A stretch of 64,000 nucleotides of DNA from Aminivibrio sp. (GTDB lineage Bacteria > Synergistota > Synergistia > Synergistales > Aminobacteriaceae), in contig NZ_JAESIH010000051.1 in NCBI RefSeq assembly GCF_016756745.1, forward strand, positions 62,001 through 126,000, read 5' to 3'. How positions within the stretch are numbered: the first letter of the stretch is position 1; each line of letters starts with the position of its first letter. A program made the position numbers and the translations under genes. The notes beneath the pieces were generated by a model. It had not been told where the DNA came from. It made no database searches and was given only the letters and a program-made list of their open reading frames with translations. Shown here in pieces: positions 32,827 through 40,743 of this stretch.

Positions 32827-33987
32827 ATGACGAATGGCGGCAAAATGATGCTTCGATGCTCTCTCTGCGGTGCGACGGTTCCGGAAGACAGTCTCAGGTG
32901 GCGCTGTAGCTGCGGAGCTCCTCTTGATGCGGACTTCGGCGGCATATTCCCCATGAACGGAAGCCGGATACGTTCCGGTGAGCAGGGGATGTGGCGCTAC
33001 GGATCTTCTCTTCCCCTGGAAAGACCGGAGGAGAAGGTGTCCTTCGGTGAGGGATGGACCCCCCTTGTCCGGGAAGAATGGAACGGCCTGAATCTCTTCC
33101 TCAAACTTGACTTTGTCTGTCCTACCGGCTCCTACAAGGACCGGGGGATGGCCTACCTGGTGAGCAGACTCCGGGAACTGGGAGTCCGGGAAGTCATCGA
33201 GGACTCATCCGGAAACGCGGGAGCCTCCATGGCGGCCTACTGTGCCAGGGCAGGCATTGCATGCCGCGTGTTCGTCCCAGACTACACATCAGAAGGGAAG
33301 TGTGTCCAGGTCTCCTCCTACGGTGCACTCCTGGAGCGGATTCCCGGAACCAGGGAAGATACCGCGAGAGCTGCGGAAAAGGCGGCTGAGACCGTATTTT
33401 ACGCCGGCCACAACTGGAGTCCGTGGTTTGCCCACGGGATCAAGACCTTCGCTTTCGAACTGTGGGAGCAGCTCGGATTCACCGCCCCGGAAGCAGTTCT
33501 GCTTCCCGCGGGCCAGGGGAGCCTTGTTCTCGGATGTGCCCTGGCATTTGACGAACTCCATGCAAGCGGGGAAATAGATACCCCGCCGAGAATATTCGCC
33601 CTTCAGCCCAGGAACTGCGCACCCCTGGAGGATGCGTTCAGGAAAGGGAGGTCTTCTCCGGAAAGAGTGGAGAAGAGGGAAACCATCGCGGAAGGCATAA
33701 GCTCCGCGGAACCTGTTCGGGGGAGAGAAGTCCTCAAAGCGGTGAAAAAAACAGGCGGCGACATCCTTTCCTTTTCCGACAGGGAAATCTGGGACGGCTG
33801 CGTGGAACTCGCCCGAAGAGGCTATTTCGTTGAACCCACCAGCGCCATCGTCGCGGCGGCGGCCGAACGACTTTCCCGTGAGGGCGGGGTCGGCAGGAAA
33901 GGCCCGGTGGCGGCGGTTCTCACCGGATCGGGGCTCAAGGGAAGCAGCAAGATTCTTTCTCTTTTTTCCTCCCCGCCGGAGGACTGA
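32827..33987 (+). CDS. thrC: Threonine-synthase-like PLP enzyme
   Basis: This 386-residue enzyme has an N-terminal zinc-ribbon-like pair CSLCG...CSCG (residues 10-31) and the fold-type II PLP lysine K104 in TGSYKDRG. SSGNAGAS near residue 128 and a glycine-rich phosphate loop also fit. Threonine synthase converts O-phosphohomoserine to threonine; paralogues of the same family act on diaminopropionate or cysteate. The length and zinc ribbon fit archaeal-type threonine synthase. The start is uncertain: ATG 32827 lacks a ribosome site, and ATGs at 32845 and 32848 are only weakly supported by GGCGG. No hom or thrB gene is adjacent. Confidence 0.78.
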   Translation: MTNGGKMMLRCSLCGATVPEDSLRWRCSCGAPLDADFGGIFPMNGSRIRSGEQGMWRYGSSLPLERPEEKVSFGEGWTPLVREEWNGLNLFLKLDFVCPTGSYKDRGMAYLVSRLRELGVREVIEDSSGNAGASMAAYCARAGIACRVFVPDYTSEGKCVQVSSYGALLERIPGTREDTARAAEKAAETVFYAGHNWSPWFAHGIKTFAFELWEQLGFTAPEAVLLPAGQGSLVLGCALAFDELHASGEIDTPPRIFALQPRNCAPLEDAFRKGRSSPERVEKRETIAEGISSAEPVRGREVLKAVKKTGGDILSFSDREIWDGCVELARRGYFVEPTSAIVAAAAERLSREGGVGRKGPVAAVLTGSGLKGSSKILSLFSSPPED

Positions 33988-34028
33988 ATGGAAAGGCGGA
34001 ATTCCCCTTTTTCGGGAGCGGATCTGTC

Positions 34029-35267
34029 ATGGGTAGGGTGAGTGTGAATAACCTCAGGGAGGGGATGATCCTCGAAGAAGACCTGTGTGCTCCCAACGGG
34101 AGATTTATCTTGGGCAGGGGGGCCGTTCTGAAAGAAAACCAAATCCGGATGTTCAAGATATGGGGTGTCACCGGGGCATCCGTGGAAGGGGCCGAGGACG
34201 GCGAAATAGTGATGGAGGAGCATCTGCGGGAAGAGGCGCTCCGTTCGGCCGCCGCCTACGTGGATTCCTATTTTCCCCCTTCGGATGGCGAAACGCCGGC
34301 ACCGGCGGGAATTCGTTCTTTCTGCACCAGGAAATTTGCCGGGGGAATCGCTGCGGGCAAAACGCCCGACCCTCTTCCCCAAATACAGCAGCTTCCGCGC
34401 CCGCCGGAGGGGCACTTCGGCCGGACCTTCTCCGCCTCCGGTCTCGCAAAAAACGAGGTGAGGCTCGTTTCGTTCCCGGACATCTACTTTAAAATACAGG
34501 AAGTCATCAACTCTCCGATCAGCTCCGCCACTTCCATCGCAAAAGTGGTGGGCAAGGATCCCAGCCTTACGGCACGTCTCCTCCGGCTTGTGAACAGCTC
34601 TTTTTACGGTTTCCCGAACCCGATACTCTCCATTCCGAGGGCCATCGCCATCATCGGGTCGAACGAGCTGACAGCCCTCGCCCTTGCCGTGTCCACCATG
34701 ACGGTGTTCCGCCATGTGCCGCCCGTGTATGTGGACATGAAAGCCCTCTGGAAGCACTCTATCGCATGCGGTGTTTTTTCCCGCCTGCTGGCATATTCGA
34801 AGAGGGTGCGGAACGAGGAACGGTTCTTCCTCGCCGGTCTTCTCCACGACCTTGGAAGGATCATCCTTTATACGAAGACGCCGACCGAGATGACCTATGC
34901 CCTCGAGCTTTCTTTTTTTGAGCGGATTCCCCTCTGGCGGGCGGAAAAAAGGGTCTTCGGCTTCGACCACGCCGCTGTTGGCAAAGTTCTTCTCGAGGAA
35001 TGGAATATCCCTGAAAGCATCCGGAAGCTCTGCGATTTCCACCACTCGCCCCTTGAAGAAAACGCGCCGGAAGAGGCGGCCTTTGTTCATGCAGCGGATT
35101 ACATCGCCAACGGACTCCGTACGGGAACCAGCGGATCGGTCTATCTTTCCGCCGTTGCCCCTGAGATTTGGGAGTATCTCGGGCGTGACGAAGGTGATCT
35201 TGAATCGGTCCTTGTCCAGGGAGAACGGCAGATCCGGGAAATCATGCATATCTTCCTTGTGGCCTGA
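34029..35267 (+). CDS. HDOD-domain signalling protein
   Basis: This 412-residue protein has an N-terminal region of about 45 residues with the pattern LREGMILEEDLCAPNGRFILGRG often found before HD-type signalling domains. A low-complexity linker (residues 85-140) follows. The HDOD domain spans roughly residues 150-350, with FYGFPNPILSIPRAIAIIG near 195-213 and AGLLHDLGRIILY near 278-290. HDOD proteins are non-enzymatic regulators that work with two-component and cyclic-di-GMP pathways. It starts 41 bases after the threonine-synthase-like gene and ends seven bases before the hybrid kinase gene, so it is part of a signalling operon. Confidence 0.88.
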   Translation: MGRVSVNNLREGMILEEDLCAPNGRFILGRGAVLKENQIRMFKIWGVTGASVEGAEDGEIVMEEHLREEALRSAAAYVDSYFPPSDGETPAPAGIRSFCTRKFAGGIAAGKTPDPLPQIQQLPRPPEGHFGRTFSASGLAKNEVRLVSFPDIYFKIQEVINSPISSATSIAKVVGKDPSLTARLLRLVNSSFYGFPNPILSIPRAIAIIGSNELTALALAVSTMTVFRHVPPVYVDMKALWKHSIACGVFSRLLAYSKRVRNEERFFLAGLLHDLGRIILYTKTPTEMTYALELSFFERIPLWRAEKRVFGFDHAAVGKVLLEEWNIPESIRKLCDFHHSPLEENAPEEAAFVHAADYIANGLRTGTSGSVYLSAVAPEIWEYLGRDEGDLESVLVQGERQIREIMHIFLVA

Positions 35268-35274
35268 GGCGGGA

Positions 35275-37413
35275 ATGATGAGCGGAGACTCCATGGAAAA
35301 GATGAAAGAAAAACTGGCCATACTCTCCAAGGAACGGGAGGCCGCAAAGCGCCTCCTCGAATCAGCCGTGGATTCCCTCGGCTTTTCCGTGGTGGTGGAC
35401 GAAGAATTTTCCTTTCATACCCTGTTCGAGGAATGCGCCCGAAAGGTGCGTACCTTCATTTCTTTCGAATCTCTGGCCTTCATCGTCTTTTCCCAGGACG
35501 GTCTCGACATGTCCCTGGAGTTCTGCGATCCTCCATCCGGAAAGCCCTTCCTCGAGCAGGAAATGCTCCCCCTCATTGAAGACAGAACCTTTGCCTGGGC
35601 TGTGGACAGGAACAGGCCGGTCATCGTTACAGCCACCGACGGCAGGGGACAGATCCTCCTTCATTCCATGACCACCCAGAACAGGACTGTAGGGATGTTC
35701 ATGGGATACCTTGGAGAAGACGACGCCGACATTCTCGACCTGTCCTTCGCGTTCCTCACCGTGGTTCTGAGCACGGCAGCCGGACTGCTCCAGAACGCCG
35801 AACTCTATACGGTGATCCGGGGCCTGAACAGCGAGCTCAGCAAAAAAATCGAACGGCTCGAGGAATCTGAGCGAAACCTTGCCGAGGCCATGCGGGCCAG
35901 GGATACCTTTCTCGCCAACGTCAGTCATGAAATACGAACCCCCCTGAACGGTATTCTCGGCATGGCCACCCTGCTCGAGGACTCTTCCCTTGACTCCCGG
36001 CAGGCCGATATGGTACGGATCCTGAGGGATGAATCCTCCTCCCTGCTGCGGCTTATCAACGATCTCCTCGACTTTTCCAGGATAGAAGCCGGGAGACTCT
36101 CCTTCGAGGATGCTCCTTTCGATTTTACTGAATTCTGGAACAGTATCCGGGGCAGTTTTCTTCCGAGAGCGCGGCAGAAAAATCTCAGGTTCAGGATGGA
36201 ACTCACGGGAGAGGTTCCAGAAACTGTCTCCGGAGATTCACTCAGAATCCGCCAGGTTTTCGGCAATGTCATCGGGAATGCCCTGAAGTTCACATCGAAG
36301 GGCGAGGTTTCCGTCCTCGGCGAAATCCTTCCCGGGGATGAAGGGTGGGTCGTTCTCCGTGTGGACGTTCGAGACACGGGAATCGGCATTTCCGCTGAGC
36401 AGGCGGCCAGGCTCTTCCGCCCCTTTGTCCAGGGGGATCCCTCCACCACCAGAAAATACGGCGGGACGGGGCTCGGCCTCGTGATCTCCAGGCGTCTGCT
36501 TGAAGGCATGGGCGGTTCAATATCCATCGAGCCTGGGAATGCGCGGGGAGCTCATCTCCGGTTCTGTCTTCCCCTGAAGCTTCTGCCCGGAAAGTCCCGG
36601 GAGAAAGACGACGATGGGACAGCTATCCGTTTCCCTCCAGGATATTCTGTGCTGGTGGTGGAGGACAACGAAACAAGCAGGATGGTGGCGGTTTCGCTGC
36701 TCGAGAAAATAGGCGTTCCGAAGATAGAAACTGCGGAAGACGGCGCCGCGGCCATTGAAAAACTCTCTTTGAAAAGGTACGATTTTGTGTTCATGGATAT
36801 CCAGATGCCGGTGATGGATGGATTGGAAACCGTGGCCGCCATCAGGGATGCGTCGTCTCCCGTTCTGGACCACCAGGTACCTGTAGCCGCCATGACGGCC
36901 AACATACTCCCTGCCGATAGGGAGAAGTACCTCAGGTTTGGCATGACGGACTACATAACCAAACCTGTTCTCCCCGAGGATCTCGCCGGGCTTCTCCTGA
37001 AAAGCCTGGGGGCGAATAACGTACGAACTGCAAACCGTGACGGCGGAAATGGAAAGAACGTCTTCAGAAGGGATATTCTCCTCGCCCGCATGGGCGGGGA
37101 TGAAAAGCTCTGCGAAAAGACCATACAGCTGTTCGTGGGCGACTCCCTGAAGCTTGTCGGGGAACTTGCCGCCCTTCTTGAGTCCGGTGATCTCGATGAA
37201 GCCAGGATGAAGGCCCATAACCTGCGGGGTGCCGCGGCAAACGTGGAATCCGGGGAAATCATGGCTGCGGCCGCTGCGGTGGAAGAGGCGGCAGCAGCGG
37301 GCAAAATCTCGGATGCCCGCGCCCTGGTGCCGGGCATTTTTGCGGCCCGGAGAAGGTTTCTCGCAGAAATATTTCACGGCGAAGACGGATATTCGAAAAG
37401 CGCCGGAGAATGA
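35275..37413 (+). CDS. Hybrid sensor histidine kinase (GAF-like/HisKA/HATPase/REC/Hpt)
   Basis: This 712-residue protein has no membrane segment, so it probably senses a cytoplasmic signal. Order of domains: coiled coil and GAF-like sensor (about 1-190), HisKA with phospho-acceptor H218 in NVSHEIRTPLNG, and HATPase (about 320-435, with DTGIGIS and GGTGLGLVISRRL). A receiver domain with D508 in FVFMDIQMPVMDG follows, then an Hpt domain with H648 in AHNLRGAA. All residues for an internal phosphorelay are present. The start at ATGATG (35275/35278) follows GAGG; a frame open much further upstream overlaps the HDOD gene and is not used. The next gene is the likely relay target. Confidence 0.92.
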   Translation: MMSGDSMEKMKEKLAILSKEREAAKRLLESAVDSLGFSVVVDEEFSFHTLFEECARKVRTFISFESLAFIVFSQDGLDMSLEFCDPPSGKPFLEQEMLPLIEDRTFAWAVDRNRPVIVTATDGRGQILLHSMTTQNRTVGMFMGYLGEDDADILDLSFAFLTVVLSTAAGLLQNAELYTVIRGLNSELSKKIERLEESERNLAEAMRARDTFLANVSHEIRTPLNGILGMATLLEDSSLDSRQADMVRILRDESSSLLRLINDLLDFSRIEAGRLSFEDAPFDFTEFWNSIRGSFLPRARQKNLRFRMELTGEVPETVSGDSLRIRQVFGNVIGNALKFTSKGEVSVLGEILPGDEGWVVLRVDVRDTGIGISAEQAARLFRPFVQGDPSTTRKYGGTGLGLVISRRLLEGMGGSISIEPGNARGAHLRFCLPLKLLPGKSREKDDDGTAIRFPPGYSVLVVEDNETSRMVAVSLLEKIGVPKIETAEDGAAAIEKLSLKRYDFVFMDIQMPVMDGLETVAAIRDASSPVLDHQVPVAAMTANILPADREKYLRFGMTDYITKPVLPEDLAGLLLKSLGANNVRTANRDGGNGKNVFRRDILLARMGGDEKLCEKTIQLFVGDSLKLVGELAALLESGDLDEARMKAHNLRGAAANVESGEIMAAAAAVEEAAAAGKISDARALVPGIFAARRRFLAEIFHGEDGYSKSAGE

Positions 37414-37430
37414 AAGGAAGAATTACACCT

Positions 37431-38336
37431 ATGAAAATACTTATCGCCGAAGATGAAGCGACCTCTTTGTTCATGCTCCGCTCACTGCTCGAAAAATGGG
37501 GGTACGAGGCTGTGTCCCTTTCCGACGGCGTGGAGGCCCTTTCGGTATTAAACGGAGAATCTCCCCCCCTCCTTGCGATCCTTGACTGGATGCTTCCCGG
37601 CCTGAACGGACCGGAGATCTGCAGGAGGCTCCGAATGGAAGAGGGGTCACGAAAGGGGAAGCCCTACCAGTACATCATCATGCTGACCGTCAAGGGAGAG
37701 AAGGAAAACGTCATCGCCGGCCTCGACGCAGGGGCGGACGATTATGTGACCAAGCCCTTCGATTCCCAGGAACTGCAGATGCGGATAAAGGTCGGAGAAC
37801 GAATTCTCCTCCTCCAGGAACAGCTCCGGAAGGCAGCCATGTATGATTCGCTCACGGGCCTCCTCAACAGGAAAGCCGTCATAGACGGCCTCGAAGGGGA
37901 AATTGCCCGTTCGGAGAGATCAGGGGAGTCTTTTGCCATCGCCCTTCTTGACCTCGATCATTTCAAGGAGGTCAACGACAGCTACGGTCACGCGACGGGC
38001 GACTCGGTCCTTGCCGAGGCGGCCCGGCGTATCCGGTCGGCAGTGAGAAGCTATGATATCGTTGGCCGGTATGGGGGAGAAGAGTTCCTTCTTGTTTTTC
38101 CCGGCCTGAAGGGCGACGATGCTCTCAAGATCTGCGAAAGGGTCTGTTCGGTGATAGAAAAAAAACCTTTTTTCCCCGCGCCGCTGCAAGGGAGCGGCAC
38201 TCCCTTTACCGTAACCGCGAGTCTCGGTATATGTGAATGGGGCCCTCCCTCCAGCGGGCCGGATGAGATGCTCATGGGGGCGGACCAGGCGCTCTACAGG
38301 GCGAAGAAAAAGGGACGCAACACCGTTTGCCTCTGA
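37431..38336 (+). CDS. Response regulator with GGDEF (diguanylate cyclase) output
   Basis: This 301-residue protein has a receiver domain (residues 1-125) with phospho-acceptor D52 in LAILDWMLPG and the conserved lysine in VTKPFDSQ. A GGDEF domain follows. The active site is RYGGEEF (GGEEF at 215-219), which is catalytically competent. The inhibitory I-site RxxD (R206-D209, RSYD) lies at the proper distance, so product inhibition by cyclic di-GMP is expected. It should make cyclic di-GMP when phosphorylated, most simply through the Hpt domain of the upstream kinase, 17 bases away. The ATG at 37431 gives the normal receiver N terminus. Confidence 0.95.
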   Translation: MKILIAEDEATSLFMLRSLLEKWGYEAVSLSDGVEALSVLNGESPPLLAILDWMLPGLNGPEICRRLRMEEGSRKGKPYQYIIMLTVKGEKENVIAGLDAGADDYVTKPFDSQELQMRIKVGERILLLQEQLRKAAMYDSLTGLLNRKAVIDGLEGEIARSERSGESFAIALLDLDHFKEVNDSYGHATGDSVLAEAARRIRSAVRSYDIVGRYGGEEFLLVFPGLKGDDALKICERVCSVIEKKPFFPAPLQGSGTPFTVTASLGICEWGPPSSGPDEMLMGADQALYRAKKKGRNTVCL

Positions 38337-38411
38337 TTAGGGTTTTTTACCGGAGATTTCTTTCCGTCGTTCCCCTATAATGCCGAGAATACCGTGAAAG
38401 GAGGGATGCCT

Positions 38412-40517
38412 GTGCCCAGATTGCCGAAAGCGCCTGTTGTTTTCTGTGTTTTATCCATCATTTTTTTCCTTTTTGCTTTCCCGGCAGGAGGAGCCGCCTC
38501 CGGCATGGACGAACTCTTTACCGCCCGGGACTGGCGCGGGGTGGATGCCCTGCTGGCTCAAAAAGGCGACACGCTCTCACCGAGAGAACGTTCTCTTGCG
38601 GCAAACTCTCTCTGGTTTCGCGGAAAATGGGCCGAGTCGCTTGAACTTCTTCAACGGACAGCCTCTTACTGGCCTGCGTCAGTAAAGCCCTACGGCACCC
38701 TCATGACCATTCTTGGGATGGAGAGGACCGGCAGAAAGGACGAGGCGAGGCAGACTGCCTCCAGGTTCCTCTCCGAGGCGCCGGCGGACATAGCCTATTA
38801 CGTCGCCTATGCCCTCTACCGCCTCACCGATGAAGAGGACGCCGCGGGAAGAAGAAAGTATCTTCAGCGCATGTACAGCCTCGCTGAAAACACCGCCCAG
38901 CAGTCGACAGCCCTTACGCTTCTCCTGGGACTTCCCGGAGACAAGACTGCCTATGCCCTGAACCTTCTCGGTATCCATCCGAGAAACAACGCCGCCCTCA
39001 AAATCCTGGAAGCCCAGCCGAAGCCATGGAAGGCTGACGTGAATTTCGCCGTTGGGTATGCCGCCTACCTTCGGGGACAGCACAGGAAAGCGGTGCCCCT
39101 TCTCAAGGCGGTTCCACTCGAGTCCCGCAATGGAAGAAAAGCGAGATACTACAGGGCCTTTTCCCTCTACAGCCTGCAGAAATACGGCGAGGCTCTCGAA
39201 CTGTGGAGCTACCTCGCCCGGAACGGCACGAGCTATGCCGAGTCCGCCATACGGAGAATATCCATCCTTGCAGGAAGAGCCCAGAAAGAACGGGCCCTCA
39301 GGGTGCTCAGGGAAGTCGCCGCCTCCAGGGAGGGGGCCATACGGGCGAGGGCCCTGTACTCCCTCTCGACCCACGCTTCGGGAAAAGAAAAGCGCGAACT
39401 GGAGGAAAAAGTCATCGCCCTCATACCGGAGTCGGCCTTCACCACCCGGATTCTCTACAACCGGGGATGGGACAGGTGGAACAGGGGCGACATCAAGGGA
39501 GCCGTGCAGGAATGGGAAAAGTGCATCGTTTCCGGGATGGACGGAAACTGGCGCCCAAGGGTTCTTTACTGGATCGCCCGGGGCTACGGGCGGCTGAACA
39601 TACCGGAAAAGGAGGCCGCTTTCCTTGAAAAGATACGGAAGAATCATCCTCTATCCATCTACGCTTTTCTCAGCGGCAGGGACAAACTGTCCATAGTCCC
39701 TGACGTTCCCCGGTCACTGGCCCAGGACAACCCTTCGGACCTCGAGCAGTGGGGGTTCATTACCTATGCGCGGCGGCATCTGCTCTCGATGGGCGACCCC
39801 AAATCCCTCTTCCGCGCAGCCCGGCTCTCAGAGTGGAGCGGCGATCACCTCGGTGCCTATTCCGCAGTTAGCCGGATTGCCGGCGAAATCACCCGGGGGC
39901 CTTCTTTCTTCAGGAAGGGAATGGAATATCTCTATCCCCGGCCCTTTTTGGACGAGGTGAGAAAGGCTGCGGAACGGTTCAAGGTGGAGGAAAACATCAT
40001 ATGGGCCATAATGCGGCAGGAAAGCGCCTTCAACCCCAATGCCACAAGCTGGGTGGGCGCCGCCGGTCTTATGCAGCTCATGCCCGCCACGGCCCGGAGT
40101 GAGGCGAATGCCCTTGAAATGAAGAACTATAACCTTTACAACGCTGGTCAGAACATCATCCTCGGAACGGCCCATATCGCCCGTCTTCTGAAATCCTTCG
40201 GGAACGTGGAGCAGGCTGTAGCCGCATACAACGGAGGAAGCGGCTCGGCCCGGCGGTGGCTGGCCGGAAGGAAGGATGTCCCTCTGGACGAATGGATAGA
40301 ATCGGTCCGTTTTGAGGAAACCAACGACTATGTCAGGAAAGTGATGGCCAATCTTTACATTTACAGGGCGCTGTACGGTACCCCCAGGACGGAAGGTGTG
40401 GCTCCTGGAGCACCCGGGGACGTCCCGGACGACGCCCAGGAAACCTCCGCCGACGGTCCCGACCCGGAGGACAGGGATGATGAAGCTCCTCTTCCGCTGG
40501 ACGACGGAGGGAAATAA
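38412..40517 (+). CDS. Soluble-type lytic transglycosylase (Slt70-like)
   Basis: This 701-residue exported protein has a signal peptide (hydrophobic residues 8-28). A long superhelical repeat region of TPR-like helices spans roughly residues 35-500. The C-terminal SLT domain carries the catalytic glutamate E537 in MRQESAFNP, then GAAGLMQLMPATA and AYNGGSG. It should cleave peptidoglycan glycan strands to 1,6-anhydromuropeptides in the periplasm. The C-terminal 35 residues are acidic and proline-rich. GTG at 38412 is preferred because AGGAGG lies seven bases upstream; ATG 38406 and GTG 38394 are in frame but badly spaced. A family-2 element splits its terminator. Confidence 0.9.
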   Translation: MPRLPKAPVVFCVLSIIFFLFAFPAGGAASGMDELFTARDWRGVDALLAQKGDTLSPRERSLAANSLWFRGKWAESLELLQRTASYWPASVKPYGTLMTILGMERTGRKDEARQTASRFLSEAPADIAYYVAYALYRLTDEEDAAGRRKYLQRMYSLAENTAQQSTALTLLLGLPGDKTAYALNLLGIHPRNNAALKILEAQPKPWKADVNFAVGYAAYLRGQHRKAVPLLKAVPLESRNGRKARYYRAFSLYSLQKYGEALELWSYLARNGTSYAESAIRRISILAGRAQKERALRVLREVAASREGAIRARALYSLSTHASGKEKRELEEKVIALIPESAFTTRILYNRGWDRWNRGDIKGAVQEWEKCIVSGMDGNWRPRVLYWIARGYGRLNIPEKEAAFLEKIRKNHPLSIYAFLSGRDKLSIVPDVPRSLAQDNPSDLEQWGFITYARRHLLSMGDPKSLFRAARLSEWSGDHLGAYSAVSRIAGEITRGPSFFRKGMEYLYPRPFLDEVRKAAERFKVEENIIWAIMRQESAFNPNATSWVGAAGLMQLMPATARSEANALEMKNYNLYNAGQNIILGTAHIARLLKSFGNVEQAVAAYNGGSGSARRWLAGRKDVPLDEWIESVRFEETNDYVRKVMANLYIYRALYGTPRTEGVAPGAPGDVPDDAQETSADGPDPEDRDDEAPLPLDDGGK

Positions 40518-40529
40518 ACCAGGGGGCCG

Positions 40530-40726
40530 CCTGGAAAGCAAGGCGTTTACTTAACGTGTTGGTAAAAATAAAAAGAAGCCACTGATTGCAGTTTTTATCA
40601 GGGGCTTCTTTTTCTAAGAATATATTTTCTTTGCACAACAATTCTCCCCAGGGCAGTTCTGAAGGAGAGTTACATCATTAAAAACGATTAATATCAACAC
40701 GCCAAGAGAACGCCTTGCCTGGAAAG
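40530..40726. mobile_element. Family-2 miniature element, copy 2, with exact 9-bp target duplication
   Basis: The element is 40539-40717 (179 bases) and is bounded by the direct repeat CCTGGAAAG (40530-40538 and 40718-40726). Its termini are imperfect inverted repeats, CAAGGCGTTTACTTAACG and, read from the right end, CAAGGCGTTCTCTTGGCG, each followed by GTGTTG. They match those of copy 1 at 15901-16145. There is no room for a transposase, so it would need one in trans. It carries a 17-base hairpin with flanking A and T tracts that can stop transcription from both sides. Confidence 0.85.
40570..40613. terminator. Bidirectional terminator inside family-2 element copy 2
   Basis: AAAAAGAAGCCACTGAT (40570-40586) pairs with ATCAGGGGCTTCTTTTT (40597-40613) with one mismatch. 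The outer A/T pairs supply T-tracts in both directions. It replaces the terminator destroyed by the insertion. Confidence 0.85.
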
Positions 40727-40743
40727 AACGGCCCCCTCTTTTT

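Larger units (their letters stand above)
40521..40737 (+). terminator. Ancestral intrinsic terminator split by a family-2 element
   Basis: AGGGGGCCG (40521-40529) and CGGCCCCCT (40729-40737) are exact complements, and CTTTTTT follows at 40738-40744. Removing the element and one copy of the duplication leaves loop CCTGGAAAGAA, i.e. a perfect terminator four bases after the lytic transglycosylase stop. Confidence 0.82.

Noticed and set aside
34897-35274. Upstream extension of the hybrid kinase frame into the HDOD gene
   Set aside because: The extra 126 residues overlap a real gene in another frame and look unlike a sensor domain; ATGATG at 35275 has a ribosome site.
33822-35330. 502-codon minus-strand open frame opposite the HDOD gene
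   Set aside because: The HDOD protein on the plus strand has clear domain motifs and operon context; the antisense frame has none.
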